In this document: positions 36,101-50,400 of the stretch, piece by piece | Layout of the letters: each line of letters begins with the position of its first letter | Position numbering within the stretch: the first letter of the stretch is position 1 | Source of the DNA: Pagrus major | Lineage: Eukaryota; Chordata; Actinopteri; Spariformes; Sparidae | Assembly (NCBI RefSeq): GCF_040436345.1 | Contig: NC_133223.1 | Location: 19,073,113-19,137,112, forward strand | Direction of reading: 5' to 3' | DNA: 64,000 bases | Position numbers and translations under genes: made by a program | Notes under the pieces: generated by a model | What the model was told of the DNA's origin: nothing | The model's input: the letters and a program-made list of their open reading frames with translations, nothing else | Database searches by the model: none

Positions 36101-39100
36101 CTTTCACACAGTAGATCAGGATTTGTTTCCTGTGTGGAACAAAGTTACAAACCGTAATGTCCTTCTCTTTTCTGCCATTCTTAAATATCCTGCAATTGTC
36201 AAAGGAAACGGAGATACGAAACAATCCCATTGCGACCTTTGGCATACTTATTACTTTGGATATACTCCAGTTAAGGCTGCAACTAATGATCATTATCATC
36301 ATCGATTGATCTGCTGTTTCCCAGAGCCTAAAGTGACGTCTTCAAATTGCTTCTATTGACCAACCGACAGTCCAAAACCCAAAGACTCTTCATTTACTGT
36401 CATAAATGATGAAGAAAAGCAGCCAATCATTACATTTAACAAGCTGGAACCAACAAATAGATGATACTTTTGTTTGAAAAATGTCAGAAACGATTCACCA
36501 ATCATCAAAAATGGTTGGCGATTGAGTCTCTTCCGATGGACTAATCGACTAATGGTCGCAGCTTTACCCAAACAACAGCGTTTACCACTGACTCACAACT
36601 TCCCCCCCATAAAATATGCAGTTTCATCAAGTCAGCTCCTTCCAAAGAGTCTATAACAAAGTTTGGACTGTCAAACCAAGTTTCTCTCTCAGCAATAATT
36701 GATGGCAGCCTAAATCGCAGACAAATAGGAGGACATGAGGGCTGACTAATCGCCAAAAACATGTCATAGAAGCTCTGAGCTGTGTTTCATGCTGAGAAAT
36801 GTTCCATCACTTCAGGAATTTGTTGAGTTCTGCTGGACTGTGAATTTATGCAAAGTGCCTGCAGAGACTCGACATCTGGTTGACATTCAAAACAATTCAC
36901 CCTCTTTAACGCATTAATGAATAACGTTATTGAATAAATAAACCCTACGGCGTGGTCGTAAGGTGTTCTTTAGTCAATTCTTACCTCATCGGTCATAAGA
37001 GTTGCAATGGACCGTCCGATCTCATGATACTGAGGCCCTCTGCCCAAAGGCCCTAAAAGAATGAACAGAAACCTAAAAGCAGAAACAGATATCTTAATGC
37101 ACAGTCAAATCAAATCTGAATCAGAAATCACTTAGATGCACATTCAAGATTAAAGCAAAAAACAAACAAAAGACTCATATTCCTAATCTACAATAAACAG
37201 CACATTATAGGATTATAAGGTTTCAGCACAGACCCACACATAGCCATTGATGCTGTTCTGTAATGTTGTAAAAAGGCTTTAACCTACACTCTTTTAAAAT
37301 ACCAGTAGGTTTGAGAGGAAGATGCCACTGAACAGTTATTCTGTTGGCAGTTTGCATCTAATTCATTTTAATCCGGTTTTAACTTGTATTAAATACAACT
37401 GTACCACCAGAGCAGCTGACAACTGCTGCTCTTGGCTACAGTAACCATCCCTGGCTGTAGCTAGCTACCATTAGCAAATTAGCTCACGGCTCACTTAGCC
37501 ATCGAGCCAGTTGTGCTAGAGTTTACATACATGGAGCATGTAGGCGTGTATAGCTGCAGTATTTTCACATCTTACACTGAAAATTGAGGATTTATTTTGA
37601 CCAAACCAGAGCTTGAGTTCATTTGAATAATGTGTGTTTTACAATGAGTTGACAAGGAAATTAAACTTAAACTTCAGTAGTTGAGAGAAACTTAAATTCT
37701 GAAGGTGTACAGTTGTATTTTTCTGTTTGGTAAGGAAAGTAGGTGCAAGACTGTTTCCTTTCTTGACATGTTGTGAGTTTGTTTTGTTCATTTAATAAAA
37801 GCTGAAAGCTAAGAGGGCTTGTGAAATGTCGGGACTGCCACAGGCATATGTCAGCTGAAACTCGCCTCTTGCGGTACAAAGTGTCATTCCAAGACAGGAC
37901 AGACTGGAGTTAGCAGGTCAGCATGCTAACTTCTTCAGATATCTTTGGGTTGGCATCCGACCCAAGCTGCAGTATAAGATGACGTCTCAACAATCGGCTA
38001 TCCTTCTCCAGGAAGTTACATTTTGTTGCTTTAATAAGCCAACAGAGTTAGATCTGTTTGAGACCTTGCCAGATTGCATGCAAAAAAGTGTGTTTTGTAC
38101 ATCTAGACATGAAGACTAACAGCCATAGCCTTTGAGAGGAGGGTGGGAATCACAAGAAAGTTCGCCATAGTAGCTCGCTCTCACACCTGCCTGCGTGTAC
38201 ATAAGCTTTATTTGTGGATTTTGGAACCAAAGTGACAGAAACTGCCTTTAATCCCTGCATATTACTGGATATCAGACGGGGTTCAGCAGGATAAATAAGA
38301 GATATTTTTAACAGATTTAGCTGAATCAGTATCATCTGCATTAACCTTGTGGCGATGGGGACTTCTGCCAGCCCACTGAGCAGGACCGCCGGCGACAGAC
38401 GTACGAACGCCACCACCGGCTTGTTCAGAAACTCCAGCTCTCCCACTAAGACGTTACAGGCCTCGGCCCCTTGCGGGATCTTCTTCATGAAATGAAGGTC
38501 TATCTGAAAGAGGGCACACAGTACGGTGTTAAGAGTGTCATATAAAGGGCCTTGACACCCGTTTTCCTTTAAGCTTATCTTCTAAGCTGCTTTGACTGAG
38601 AGCAAGCTTTGAAAAGAGATCATTCATGTTCAAAAGTGCATTCTATAAATAAGTCATTATTATGTGCGTGTATCCTCGCATTAAACCCTAAATGTAATGG
38701 TTTGACTTGATTCTGGTCTAAATATAGTCCAGCTGTCCAGGCTTTGTGTGTAATATTCAAATACACCACAGATGTGTCAGAAATAAATATTACAAAAAAT
38801 TACAGAAGTATACATGTTAGTTTGACCTGTTGCATAATAATAATTCATTAGGATGAGGTATCTTTCATTTCCCGACAGTATGATGCCTAAAAGCGTATAA
38901 AAGCTGACCCTGAATGTGATCCTCTTACAGTAGCTTTATCTGTCATCCGCTCTTCGATGAAGTGCAACTGCATTGTACAGATTTTTTTGGAATATTAAAG
39001 GTGTTGATTTTTCAGCGATAATTATGTGGAGTTGACAAGTGTCGCCTGGAGTGTTGTTTGTTCCTTCATACAGTTCATATGGCTCCGAGGAGCATTTTTA

Positions 39101-42100
39101 ATATGCTGATGGATCGTGACTTACATAAACATGAGTATGGCCGATAATGTTGATTATTTTTCTGTGTGTATCAAAGAAATAATAATATGCAGATAATAAT
39201 CACCTGCTGCAGCCGTGTTATATGAATGTATAAGAAAAAGGGCTGCCGTGTAGATTGGTGTGTGATGTGGTCATTCAACAGTTCTCCATATAAGCGGAGC
39301 ACAGTTTATAAATGTTTCGGTGAAAAGGACAAAGTACATGAAGCAGTTGAAATGCTGACCTCGACAAGAGGTTAAACGCATATAAATTACGCAGGAGGAT
39401 TTGGTCTTTGTGTCTGCTGTGTGTGGGTGTCATGAGGTTATCATCAGTGCTGAATGACTTTTATCATACTTACCATGGTTATAATCCTAATCCCTTACTA
39501 GATGACCGCCGGAGCAAAGGATGTATTTGGGTTACAGGTCTGTCACTCACTCGCTGTGCTGGTGTGTCACTTGCTCACCGGCTTGTATACATTTTTGTAT
39601 ATAACAGAGAATAAGTGAGTAAGGAGCCATTGTTATAGCCTTTATTTTTCTGTTTTTTTCACCCAGTTTTAGCTGCATTATCACAATGAATGTTGTAAGG
39701 TGAAAGTGTTTTTGTGTGTGTGTTTACAATAAATCATTTTATATTCAGTCTATATACACAGATAAGATAAGATCCCTCTACATTAGCTCTCTCAGTGGCT
39801 CGTTAACCCCAACCCTAACCCTAGGAGCAAACAACTTGTAATGTGAACATTAAGCTGAGTAATGACATCACACTCACTCTGTGTGTTGTAATCTGAGCTT
39901 CTCTGTTCAGGCATATATGAGCTCTACACAAAAGTAACTTGTAAAAATGTCTTGACTTTTTTCAAAGAAAGTGAACTTTTATAGTTTACAGTGTTATGAA
40001 TTTGTTCTGCAAATGTTGCAATCACAAGATGTCGCTGGATGTCCTTTATCGCACCTTTAAGTAAAGCACAAGTTTTCTAACATTATGCCAATAACTTGAG
40101 AAACACGGTACTGTATGTATCGCAGTGCAACTGCACGGTGTGTTGACTATACCTTGCTAAAGTCCACAGAACTGTTATCTCTACTGGCGTCGCCTTTTCC
40201 ATCTGGACCTGCTAACTGAGATTGGGAGGACGACATCTGATCTGAAAAGTACAGACACGAGAATTATCAGTACAAGTCAGAACTTTTTCAACATTTTAGC
40301 AGCTGATGATTTCACCAAATATAATGAGACTGACAAAGTATAAAGAATATCTCTACGAAGGAAAAAAAAAGTGAGGATCACACAGATCACCGGCTTTTAC
40401 GCTCACGTGATTACTGCCAAGATGCCTGACAGGTGTGTCTTAATTTCTGTGTGCAGTGAACAGCAGGGTCAAAAATTTAATACTAATTATAGTGTTTAAT
40501 ACGCTCACAAAGCATGATGTGGAGCTTATCAGAGACTGTCGCTTGGAAATTAGCTTGAAAATGCCACACCAGTGAAACTTAATTGCTCATGATGGGCCAC
40601 TAAGATTCTTAGCAAACTAGAAAATGATTTATCAAACAGTTTGGTGAGCTCTGCGTAACTAATTTTGTCATGTTGTTTTGGCAAACCTGAAGCTTATAAA
40701 ATGTACAGTAGCTGGCAATGAGATTGGCAAGTAATGCTTCCAATTACAAGCCTGTCTTGGACTAAATTTAGCCCAAAATTCAACCAAATAGTTCTTGTAC
40801 TGTGAAGATCAACAGAAAAACAAATTTGTATATTTATATAACGTACTTTTGAATGTTGTTTTTTCATCTTAGCTCAATGACTTCAATCCAACAAAAGCAA
40901 CCTATTTTGAGTTGCCAATATCAACACAAATCATGAGAATTCTCCCCTCTGCAATATGTTATTTAAGTATGGTAAAGGGACACGGGCATACTGTATAAAC
41001 CAGCACCTGTTGGCTTCAGTGAGGCTGTGGCAGGTGGGTGGGCAGATGGTGGGTGGTGGATAGAATCAGGAATCAAGAAAAGATGGGAACATACGCAAGT
41101 TAGGACCATATGCTTAAGACACATACACACATATTGCAGATTTACAAAGTATCCACATCTAAACACAACTGACCACAATCCAGTTAAGGAATGGTTCCCA
41201 GCCTTTTTGAATTGCACCCCATAAAACAAAGTTATGTCGGCTTGGGACTCAAGATGTCAATATGTTGTAAACACTTCAACCAAAGACTCATTGTTCCTCC
41301 TCAGAATGTTTCATTTATATAATTATAGAGGCCAGAAGGAGTCAAACTGTCGCACAATTCATGAGAAAAAAATGCTAATTTCGAGAAAAAAGATAGCAAC
41401 CTCTTCCACAGTCCCTATACCCGGGTTGGGAACCATTTCAAGAGGGACAATCGAGGGTAGGGTTAGGCTGATGGCAATGGCATCGTCGATTGCTGACAGT
41501 CACAAACCACTTAGCCCTCTACCATCGTAACAGCATGATTTAGTCCCCCACCCACCACCACTAGAGAGCACAAAAAGGTCGTTTGTGTGAGTTGCAGAAA
41601 GGCACAAGTTGTCGGCCTTTATGACAAAAGGGAGAGAAAATAAGAATAAGCTGTTGTTGCTGGTCACTTCATTATATCTCCGTATCCCGTTTATTTTTTC
41701 TTATTAAACTTACTAACCTTTTTAAACAGTTAGGTGACTCCAAGATGCCCAGTTACATTGGTGGCAGCAATGTTTCTTTCCTACAAGCTCCTATTATTGG
41801 ATTTCTTTCAGTTGTGTCGTTGTTATTTGCGCTATTGTTAACTTCCTTAGTAAAGCCAGCAGGCTGACGTTATTTCAAGCTTCAGAAGCTAAACACAACT
41901 AACTTATGAACATGTAATGCATAGCTGAAGACACTTATACACATTCTTATGGATCCCACTGCATTTCTTGAAAGGCTCTCCCAAGCAGGCTCTGATTGTC
42001 TTGAACAAAAAGTGAGCTTTATTAACAAAGACAAAATCAAAAAATCAAAATGAAGGCAGTACAAAGGCAAGGGACAAAAATTCAAGGCACGCAACAAAAC

Positions 42101-44432
42101 CAGGCAAAAGAGCATCAAGGAAAAACTAAGAAAACAAAACCAGAACAACCACAGGGAACACAGAGGACATGCAAGCGAAGCGATGACAGGAAATGAAGAC
42201 AAACCAACTAAGTGTACAGAAAAACACAATACTTAAATATACAGGGACTCATTAACAAATGTAACAGGAAAGAATGTGGGGAAAAGACAATGACAGGAAG
42301 TGCAAGGAAAAACATGACACATCAGGAGAGAACCTACAACAGGACATAACTGAACTAAAAACCCAAGACCATGACATCAACAGCCTTGTGGTCCTGGTAC
42401 TCCACCTATGTACTAAAATACATCCATCATGGAGAAGATCAGTAAAGCGGTACAGTTCAACTGATAGGCGCCTTCTTCCCATCGAAAAAACAGAGAATAC
42501 AATGGGGCAGAGATTTTTGTGACCCTAGTCGTCTGCTGGAAGACAAAAGGGTGAGAGATCGATGAGGCCCATAGATAAAGAATGAGGTCGAAGAGGTTGG
42601 TGTGTTGACCAGGGAAGGTGGGATCGATAATAACGCCACTGTTTCCCCTCATTTCCCCACACCTCTGTGTGCATATGCAAGTCAACCCAATGTTTTTTAT
42701 TGGTCCAGAATATGCCTCAAATTAGCCAACTTGATTAATGTAATACAGTTTTTTTAATACATTTTTGTCAGCATATTTTTCATAGAATGCTAGCATAATG
42801 TGAGTGGTATGTCATTTAATTTAATCCACCCAACTCTAATTGCAGGTGTTCGATTTGTTACCATTCTTGTCCAGGTGGAGCTCCGATGCCCGTCGACCCA
42901 TGTCGGCAAGTGAGCGTACAATCGGCAGGCGGTTAGCCAGCTTCTTCTGGTTCTGGTGATGATGCTGCTTCAGTAAGGTTTCCCGCACTTTCTTTCTGAG
43001 CACATCTCCCAGAGGTGCGTATAACTCCTGGTGGTCCAAGACCATGTCTATGGTAGACACAGTCATGTTATTTTGGATTCATGTTCCCAGTTTCAAAGAG
43101 TCTGTTAGTTCATTTTCCTAGATTACAAACAGTGCATCAAACAAATGAAAGGAGAACAAAATCACAGTGTTAAGAAAAGCTCCTCGGTGCATGAAATGAC
43201 AAGCGAGCCAGGTGCAATTTAAGCGTGTTTATGTGCAAAATGTAAAAGTCAACAAGGCAAAATGTTTCAGCAGTTCAGCAATCTGAAGTTGACAAAAAAC
43301 TGTAAGTCTCATTTAAGTAATTACCTGCAATCTCTTCAATGCTATTCGCCCTCATGTCGAGCAGCACGGTGCTGTTGATAATGCAGCTCCGCAGCTCAAA
43401 CAGGCTGTGTAGAGACAGAGTGGCTACATAGGGTTTGCTCCAACGTTCTCCCCCGTCCTCTACATCCTCCTCGAACTTCAGCCACCTGGAACAGAAGTTT
43501 CAGTATCAGTCAAGAGAGGCCAGCAGACGGCAAACTGTCCAGCCATCTGCTCTAGCTGCAATAACAACACTCACATTCTGGGTCCATCTCGCCTCACATT
43601 TAGCTCTAATATCTCTTACTCTCTTTCTCAGTTTTACTCATTTACTCCCTTTCCTTATTGCCTCTCAACAGGGTATCACTATAAATAAAATATGTCTGAT
43701 TTGCCATTTTAACAGAAGACCATAATTCATTTGATAAATAAATTCCATGTCTTCATTAACATCGACAATCATCAAAGAAATTCCCCTCGCAATTACACCA
43801 GTGAAATGCAATTAATGTAATGGCAACACAAACATTGCACTCACAGCCACATCATTCATCAGTATGAGTGGGATCATGACCACGGCTGTCCATTCAATCA
43901 GAGCTTTGAGTAATGACATGCAGGTCATGGCTGTGTGTAGATGCTACGTCAATGTCATGAGGGTCTTACAGTACCTGGCACTTTCCCTCCACTCTGAATC
44001 CTCTCCATCCCTCAGACAGATTTCATCCATCTCTGTGAAGAGGTCATGAGGAATGTGCTCCTCATCATCATCCTCAGTGCCGAGCAGGAACTGCACTCTC
44101 TGGGAGGGAGTGTCTGGGAACACAAGGAGTGCTTTAGACTGGACCGATCATACGAAGTATAGATAATAGGCAGAAATACTATTCTTGGGTTATAATTAAT
44201 GCACGTCTATGATTGTGGAGATATACCGTAAAGAGGAGACTCTCTACCCTCCACCAAGGTTGGGGCCCGCTCACTGATCCTCTTCTTGTGTTTGTTGCCA
44301 TGGTGACGGTGCCTGCGATGGCTGCGGTGCCTGGTGCTGCCCAACGGGACGTGGACCCCGATGTAGAGAGTCCTGTGGCCTGGGGACACATCGCACACTG
44401 GTTAGAGGAGGATCAACCTGTGTGTCTGTGTC

Positions 44433-44499
<67 letters not shown>

Positions 44500-47400
44500 G
44501 TGTGTGTGTGTGTGTGTCTGTGCGCGCTTTCAGAAGCTTTACAGATAATCATTATGATTTCACTGATCATGGTTTAGCACTATGTCTTTGTGTTACTCCA
44601 TTAAGCTTTATATTATTTATTATGGGTTTCTGATGCATCCTGAGTGTTTTCACTGGGATGAAGGGCATCGCAGATAAAATGCAATAATGCAGACTGCTGC
44701 AAGATAATGCACCATGCCACACTGAGCTTCAAACTATTACCGCCTGTTATAGCTGTTCAGTGAAACATACTCATATATACATATATTACTTTGCCAACAC
44801 AAAAATAAGGTTATTAAAATACGGTTTTCTCGTAGAGACATTTGGTTCTGTAAAAAGATAAAACAACAAAGGAACTGTTGTAAAAGATAAATATTGGGGT
44901 TAAAGGGTTATTTTCTTTCAACACCTCTATTCGATGAAGAATATATTGAGAAGATACTTTGTTTTATTGTCTTGTTCATTTCTAAAAATATCAACTGAAA
45001 GAGCAAGAAGCCACAATAATCTATGCTATCACCATCGTGAAAAAGCTCTCGTGTAATTAGTCGACTTCATTGTACAAAAAAACCCTGAAATTTTTTGATC
45101 ATTTACCAACAAACATTTAATAAGTGAATCAATGTCTGCTCAAATGAGCTCTTGTGAAAAATCATGTCTAAATAGTGTTTATGGTCAGCAGGTGTATATA
45201 ATTTCAATGTTATATGAAATGTATGAAAAAGTTGCATGGTACTGGCAGTGTTGTTAAAAGTCATCTATATGGGTCAACCTATTATTAGCCTGGCCAATTA
45301 TCAGATTCAATATTCAGCATTTTTCTGATTATTGAACTTTAAATGCTGATGCAGCCTGCAATCTGCAAAGTAACTAGTTACTAAAGTTATCAAATAAATG
45401 TAGTGGAGTAAAAAATTGCCCCCTAAATGTCGCATAGTATAGCATAGTATAGTATAGTATAGTATGGTATAGTATAGCATTGCATGGCATGGCATGGCAT
45501 GGCATGGCATAACATAGCATAGCATAGCATAGCATAGCATAGCATAGCGTAGCATAGCATAATGTAGCATAGTATAGTATAGTATAGTATAGTATGGCAT
45601 GGCATAGCATAGTTTAGCCGAGCATAGTATAACATAGCATAGCATAGTATAGTATGGTATAGTATGGTATAGTATGGCACAGCATAGCATAGCATAGCAT
45701 AGTATAGTATGACATGGCAAGGCATGGCATGGCATAGTATAGTATAGTATAATTTAGCATAGTTTAGCATAGCATAGTATACCATAGCATAGCATAGCAT
45801 AGCATAGCATGGCATAGGATAGTAAATTATAGCATAGAATAGTATAGCATTGCATAGCATTGCATAGCATAGCATAGCGTAACATAACATAGCATAGCAG
45901 AGTATAGTAAAGCATAGTTGTATACTATACAGTAGTACAAAATACTTGAAGGCATATTGCATGATGCAGATAATGCAGATGGCTTTGACAAGCAAAGTGT
46001 GAATTTGCAGTTCAAATTCGTGATGTGTAAAATGTAATGTTGTAATTATGTAATGAGGGATTTACATTTCCATCTACTGTATTTGTTTCTAAATCACTGT
46101 GCATATTCTCGAGGATGTGTGAATTGGTGTTGCCTGCTTGTTAATTCATGCATACGTTCTTTCTTACAATTTCAATGCACAGCTACAGTCTGTGTATCCG
46201 TGTTTGTGTTTGTGCAGGTATGAGACAGTGTGAGCGAGTGAGAGAAAGACAGGGAGAGCATGTCTGTGTTTGCACTCGTAAGTCAGCCCACTCAGCTCAC
46301 TGCAGTATGACATGAAGACTCAGTCAACCACAAGCTGTACAGTACATACAGTGCTCTCCAGGATGACTGGTACAGCTATGCCAAAACGCTGTGTTTATGC
46401 ATGGCACAAGTAATTAACTGAAGTATTCTGTATTTGGTAGCCTATTTCAAGTTTAACACCAAACATGCCTTTACCCACGCACAGGACGTAGGCAATATTG
46501 TTATTTGATAAGCCAACCTAAATCACAATCTCTTTTACGACGTGGTTTGTGCACGGCCTCAGGCAGGAATTGGGGGATTAAAACTGCCCAGAACAGCGTT
46601 GGTACCCATCTCCTGAGCATCAGTGATATGGGTGAAGTGAAGAGTCTGCACAGCTTTTCCTTTGTGTGTCTCCAGATACAGATGGGAAAAGCTGCCGGCC
46701 TTTAGTAACCCAAAGTTGTTTGTATCTTTGTTTTGATTGTCTGCGTTTTTCAGTGGTTATGAAATTACCAATACAAACTCTGCTCACCCACAGTTTTTCT
46801 ACCTCCCACTCTGCTCTCATCTTTTAACTATGAAAAAGCTGTCAAGAGGCAGGCAGCAGTTGCAAGGACGGAGTAGGCGGTCTCAGCCACAGCAGCCTTC
46901 AACTGCTCGAAGCCTTTTTGTATTCCAGATGCGTTCATGGTCTGTCCGCGTACCTTCAAGATCTTCTTTCTCAAAGTTAGTTCCCTGTTGGCTTCGCGTT
47001 CCTCCTCGGTCCACCACGGCCTCATCATCACTCCTCTGTTGGACACAAACAAACACATTTTCAACATAATAACATTATAAACATTATTCAACTTCATCAA
47101 CAACTCAGCTGGAAGTGGAAGTCTTTCAGTACACTAATGTATCCTGAACATAGCATGAGATAATGTTTGTTGACTTGGTGTTGCTTCACAGTCGAGGGCA
47201 TTATGAACAAACACATTAACCAACCTAATAGCACAGTTGCCACGGATACTAATTGCACATCTCATCTTGAAGAGGAAAATATCATCTTAGTCCAAACAGA
47301 AAGCTTTTCATTATGGGAACAATAAATTACCAACCTACAGTTCTGTTCAAGGTGTTTCCTTTGCAGTGACCTCATGGGACGCGAGCTAAAAAGGTGAATC

Positions 47401-50400
47401 ACTGCTTGACTTTATTTATTTATTTTACTTTATATAAAAGTTCATGAAGTAAATTTTATTCTTCTTAACTGGCCTTTTTTATTTTTTAATTAAATTTATC
47501 CATTTTCTTCCACCGCCCACTTATCAAGTTACAACAGCACGTTACACTTGTTAAATAGAGGAGTGCTAACACAATTCATCAGGCTTTATTTCAAACAAAT
47601 GAAACAGTTTTATAATGATCAACTTTGATGTTATGGAGGTTACTGAAACAGTATTTCTGCTGTTTTTTAACAGGCCGTTCTAATATGGAGGAGGCAGAAA
47701 ACAAGCATGTGTCCAATTTTGTCAGACAATAAGAGAGAATACTGAATAACCAGTAAAAATGTCATTAAAGGAGACATATTATGCAAATTTTCCTCATTTT
47801 ATAGGTTCATAATTTTATTTTAGGTTACTACTGGAATAGGTTTACATGCTTTAATGCTCAAAGAACACATCAGTTTTCTCGTACTGTTTCGTGCTGCAGC
47901 ACTGTATTCCCCCTCTGTCTGAAACGTTTCAGCTCTGGCCCCCCTCACCAAATACCCAGTCTCCTCTGATTGGTCAGCTCACACGCGCCTGAGCCAGCAC
48001 CACTAACGTCAACAGAGCAGCTGTGCTAAATTTATTCATACGTGCCAAACTAGCCACTCAGCACAAATTATGCAAATGTCTGACTTGGTGACGTAGTGTG
48101 ATTTTACAAAGTCACGGAGTTAAAGGCGGGACTTCTGACAAGGCCTTCAGGTGCAGTGTTTTAAAACACTGGAGGAAAGAAAAAAGAAAAAAAGCTTAAC
48201 AGGTCTCCTTTCAGTCTGTTTGACAGGCACACCTGTTCAACACGTGACAAAAGTTAATTAGCGGTTACACCACAAAAAGTCTGACAGCTCAACAAGGACA
48301 TGCAGTCATTACCATGACTATAACAGGAGACGGCCCAGAGAGCACATGGATCTACTTGATTAGAGTCAGAACCAGCATTCTGTGGTGTGAATGTTGGCCT
48401 GCTTATGTAATCCTCGTGAAAGAAGATGAGTAGGTGGCAAGAGGGAAAACCAGCAGAAATCATAATTTGCAAGGATAGGAACTCAACTTTTCAAAATTAC
48501 ATGGAAGAATTCTGAATCTGAACAAAGCGCATTATCACATTCTCAGCTTTGAACAATAAACAAGCGTGGGAAAGGTGCTAGAAAGCATGAAAGTGTCATA
48601 ACCGGTGTGGAGAGGTGCATGAAGAGTCTGTGGTGGGGTAGGGTGAGGCTACTGGTCACAACTATACTTCTTCAGGCTATACAGGAACAAAAAGAACAGC
48701 CCTCTCACTGCCCCTGAAATTAATGCTGGTGCAGAGAGGAAAAATAGAAAACTATGAGGCAAATATAGAGCGGGTCACAACATTGCCACCTTGGAAAAAA
48801 TTATCGCTGACGTTGGTTTGGCAAAGGTTATTGTCCGATCAACCAACCCACCTCTTTTAAAGTGCAACGGCAATTCACTTCCCTGATGTTTTCTATTGAA
48901 ACAGGCCCAACAAACATGGCTATATAATAATTTGCCTTAAGCTGCTTAAAGGGCTGATGTGAGCAGAAATTAAATTTAAATCTGGGTGGTATAATTCTCT
49001 GTATTTGTCTTTACAAATGACCCTTTCCAAATTACATGTAGTCATATGCTTCATTGTCGATAAAATGTAGATAAGTGGAGGACCAAATGTCCACAGCCAT
49101 GCTGGTGGCTTCAATGCACGCCAAAAATCATAATCGTTTGGTGGATGAAAAATAAAGATGCAAGTCCCATTCTTATATATTGACCACGAGTGGGCAAACG
49201 TTGGCATTTGATTAAATGTTGTTGGGGATTTACTTCGGAGAGTTCAATAAGGAGATTGATACATCAGTCTTTTGTCTGCTCTGTAAGCCTCAGCCAGGAG
49301 ACGCTTAGCTTAGCTTAGCTTAGCACAAAGCCTGGAAATGGCTAGACAGGCTCTGTCCAACGGCAAGAAAATTGCTGGGTTAATCAGTGCAAAAGCCAAA
49401 GTAAAAAAAAACTAAAAAAAACTCAGAACTCAACTGCTCAAAATGACTTCTGTTAAGTCAAAAACTGTCATTTTTACACCTTTTCACTGACATCATTGGT
49501 AGGCCTAATGTTAGCGTGTTAACATGCTATAGCAAGCTAACAGGATTTCATTGACTTATGTTGTGGTACACAAAAGAGTTGGTCACATGCAACTGTGACA
49601 CAGTATAGTGGTGGTGCTTGATTAAAAGGATCACCCTGGACTGATGTCTGATCCTCTTTAGACCACAACTGTCACGAGAATCCAATAGTTGTCTTGATTT
49701 TTCCCTCTGGATCGAAGTATTGGACTGACAGGCTTAACGACACCACTGCAGAGCAACACAGATTACAAACAGACAATATCCTTTATGTTTTACACTTAAA
49801 GCACTAAGCTGATAAAAATGAATGCATACATAAGAAGAGAAAAACACTATTATTACTGCAAACAACTGATTTCCTACAATGATTTCTGAACAATCTGTTA
49901 AATGCGTGACTCATTAACACTGCCAATATTTAGACATGATTACTTATCTGAGCCGAGCACCAAGCTGGTGTTGATTAGTGCATCAGTGGTTTGGACTTAA
50001 GAGTAAAACTCATTTGGCACAGTTATTTAGTGTAAATCGAAGCAGCAACAGCTGGGACTGCTGGGACTGAGAAAGCAAAACAAACACACAACTGCCTTTA
50101 TTACTGGAGAGAGTTCTCATGGATCAAGCCTGTCTCCTGGAAATTGCAAACAGATTCAAAGCACGGGCATTTTTATCCTGAAAGCTTGCTGAACATCAGC
50201 TTTCCCCTGAGCCTTCTTGACCCCCAGACACCAGTTGACCATCGAGGCATTATAATAATGAAGGGCTCTGCTGTTCACAGCTGCAGTGCCACATGGGTTG
50301 GCCAGGCCACAGGGCTGATGTTGATAATCTGTCTACAAATATACAGGGCAAGGGATCAACATCCCCGCTCAGATTAAACTGCCAGTATTTGTTACTAACA

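Noticed and set aside
44437-44518. CRISPR-like regular repeat
   Set aside because: Simple dinucleotide repeat without spacers; no CRISPR array or cas gene occurs in this vertebrate window.
45307-46015. Minus-strand open frames of 62-190 codons rich in Met, Leu, Cys, Tyr and Ala
   Set aside because: They run through the pentamer satellite, whose unit happens to avoid stop codons in these frames; no other coding sign.
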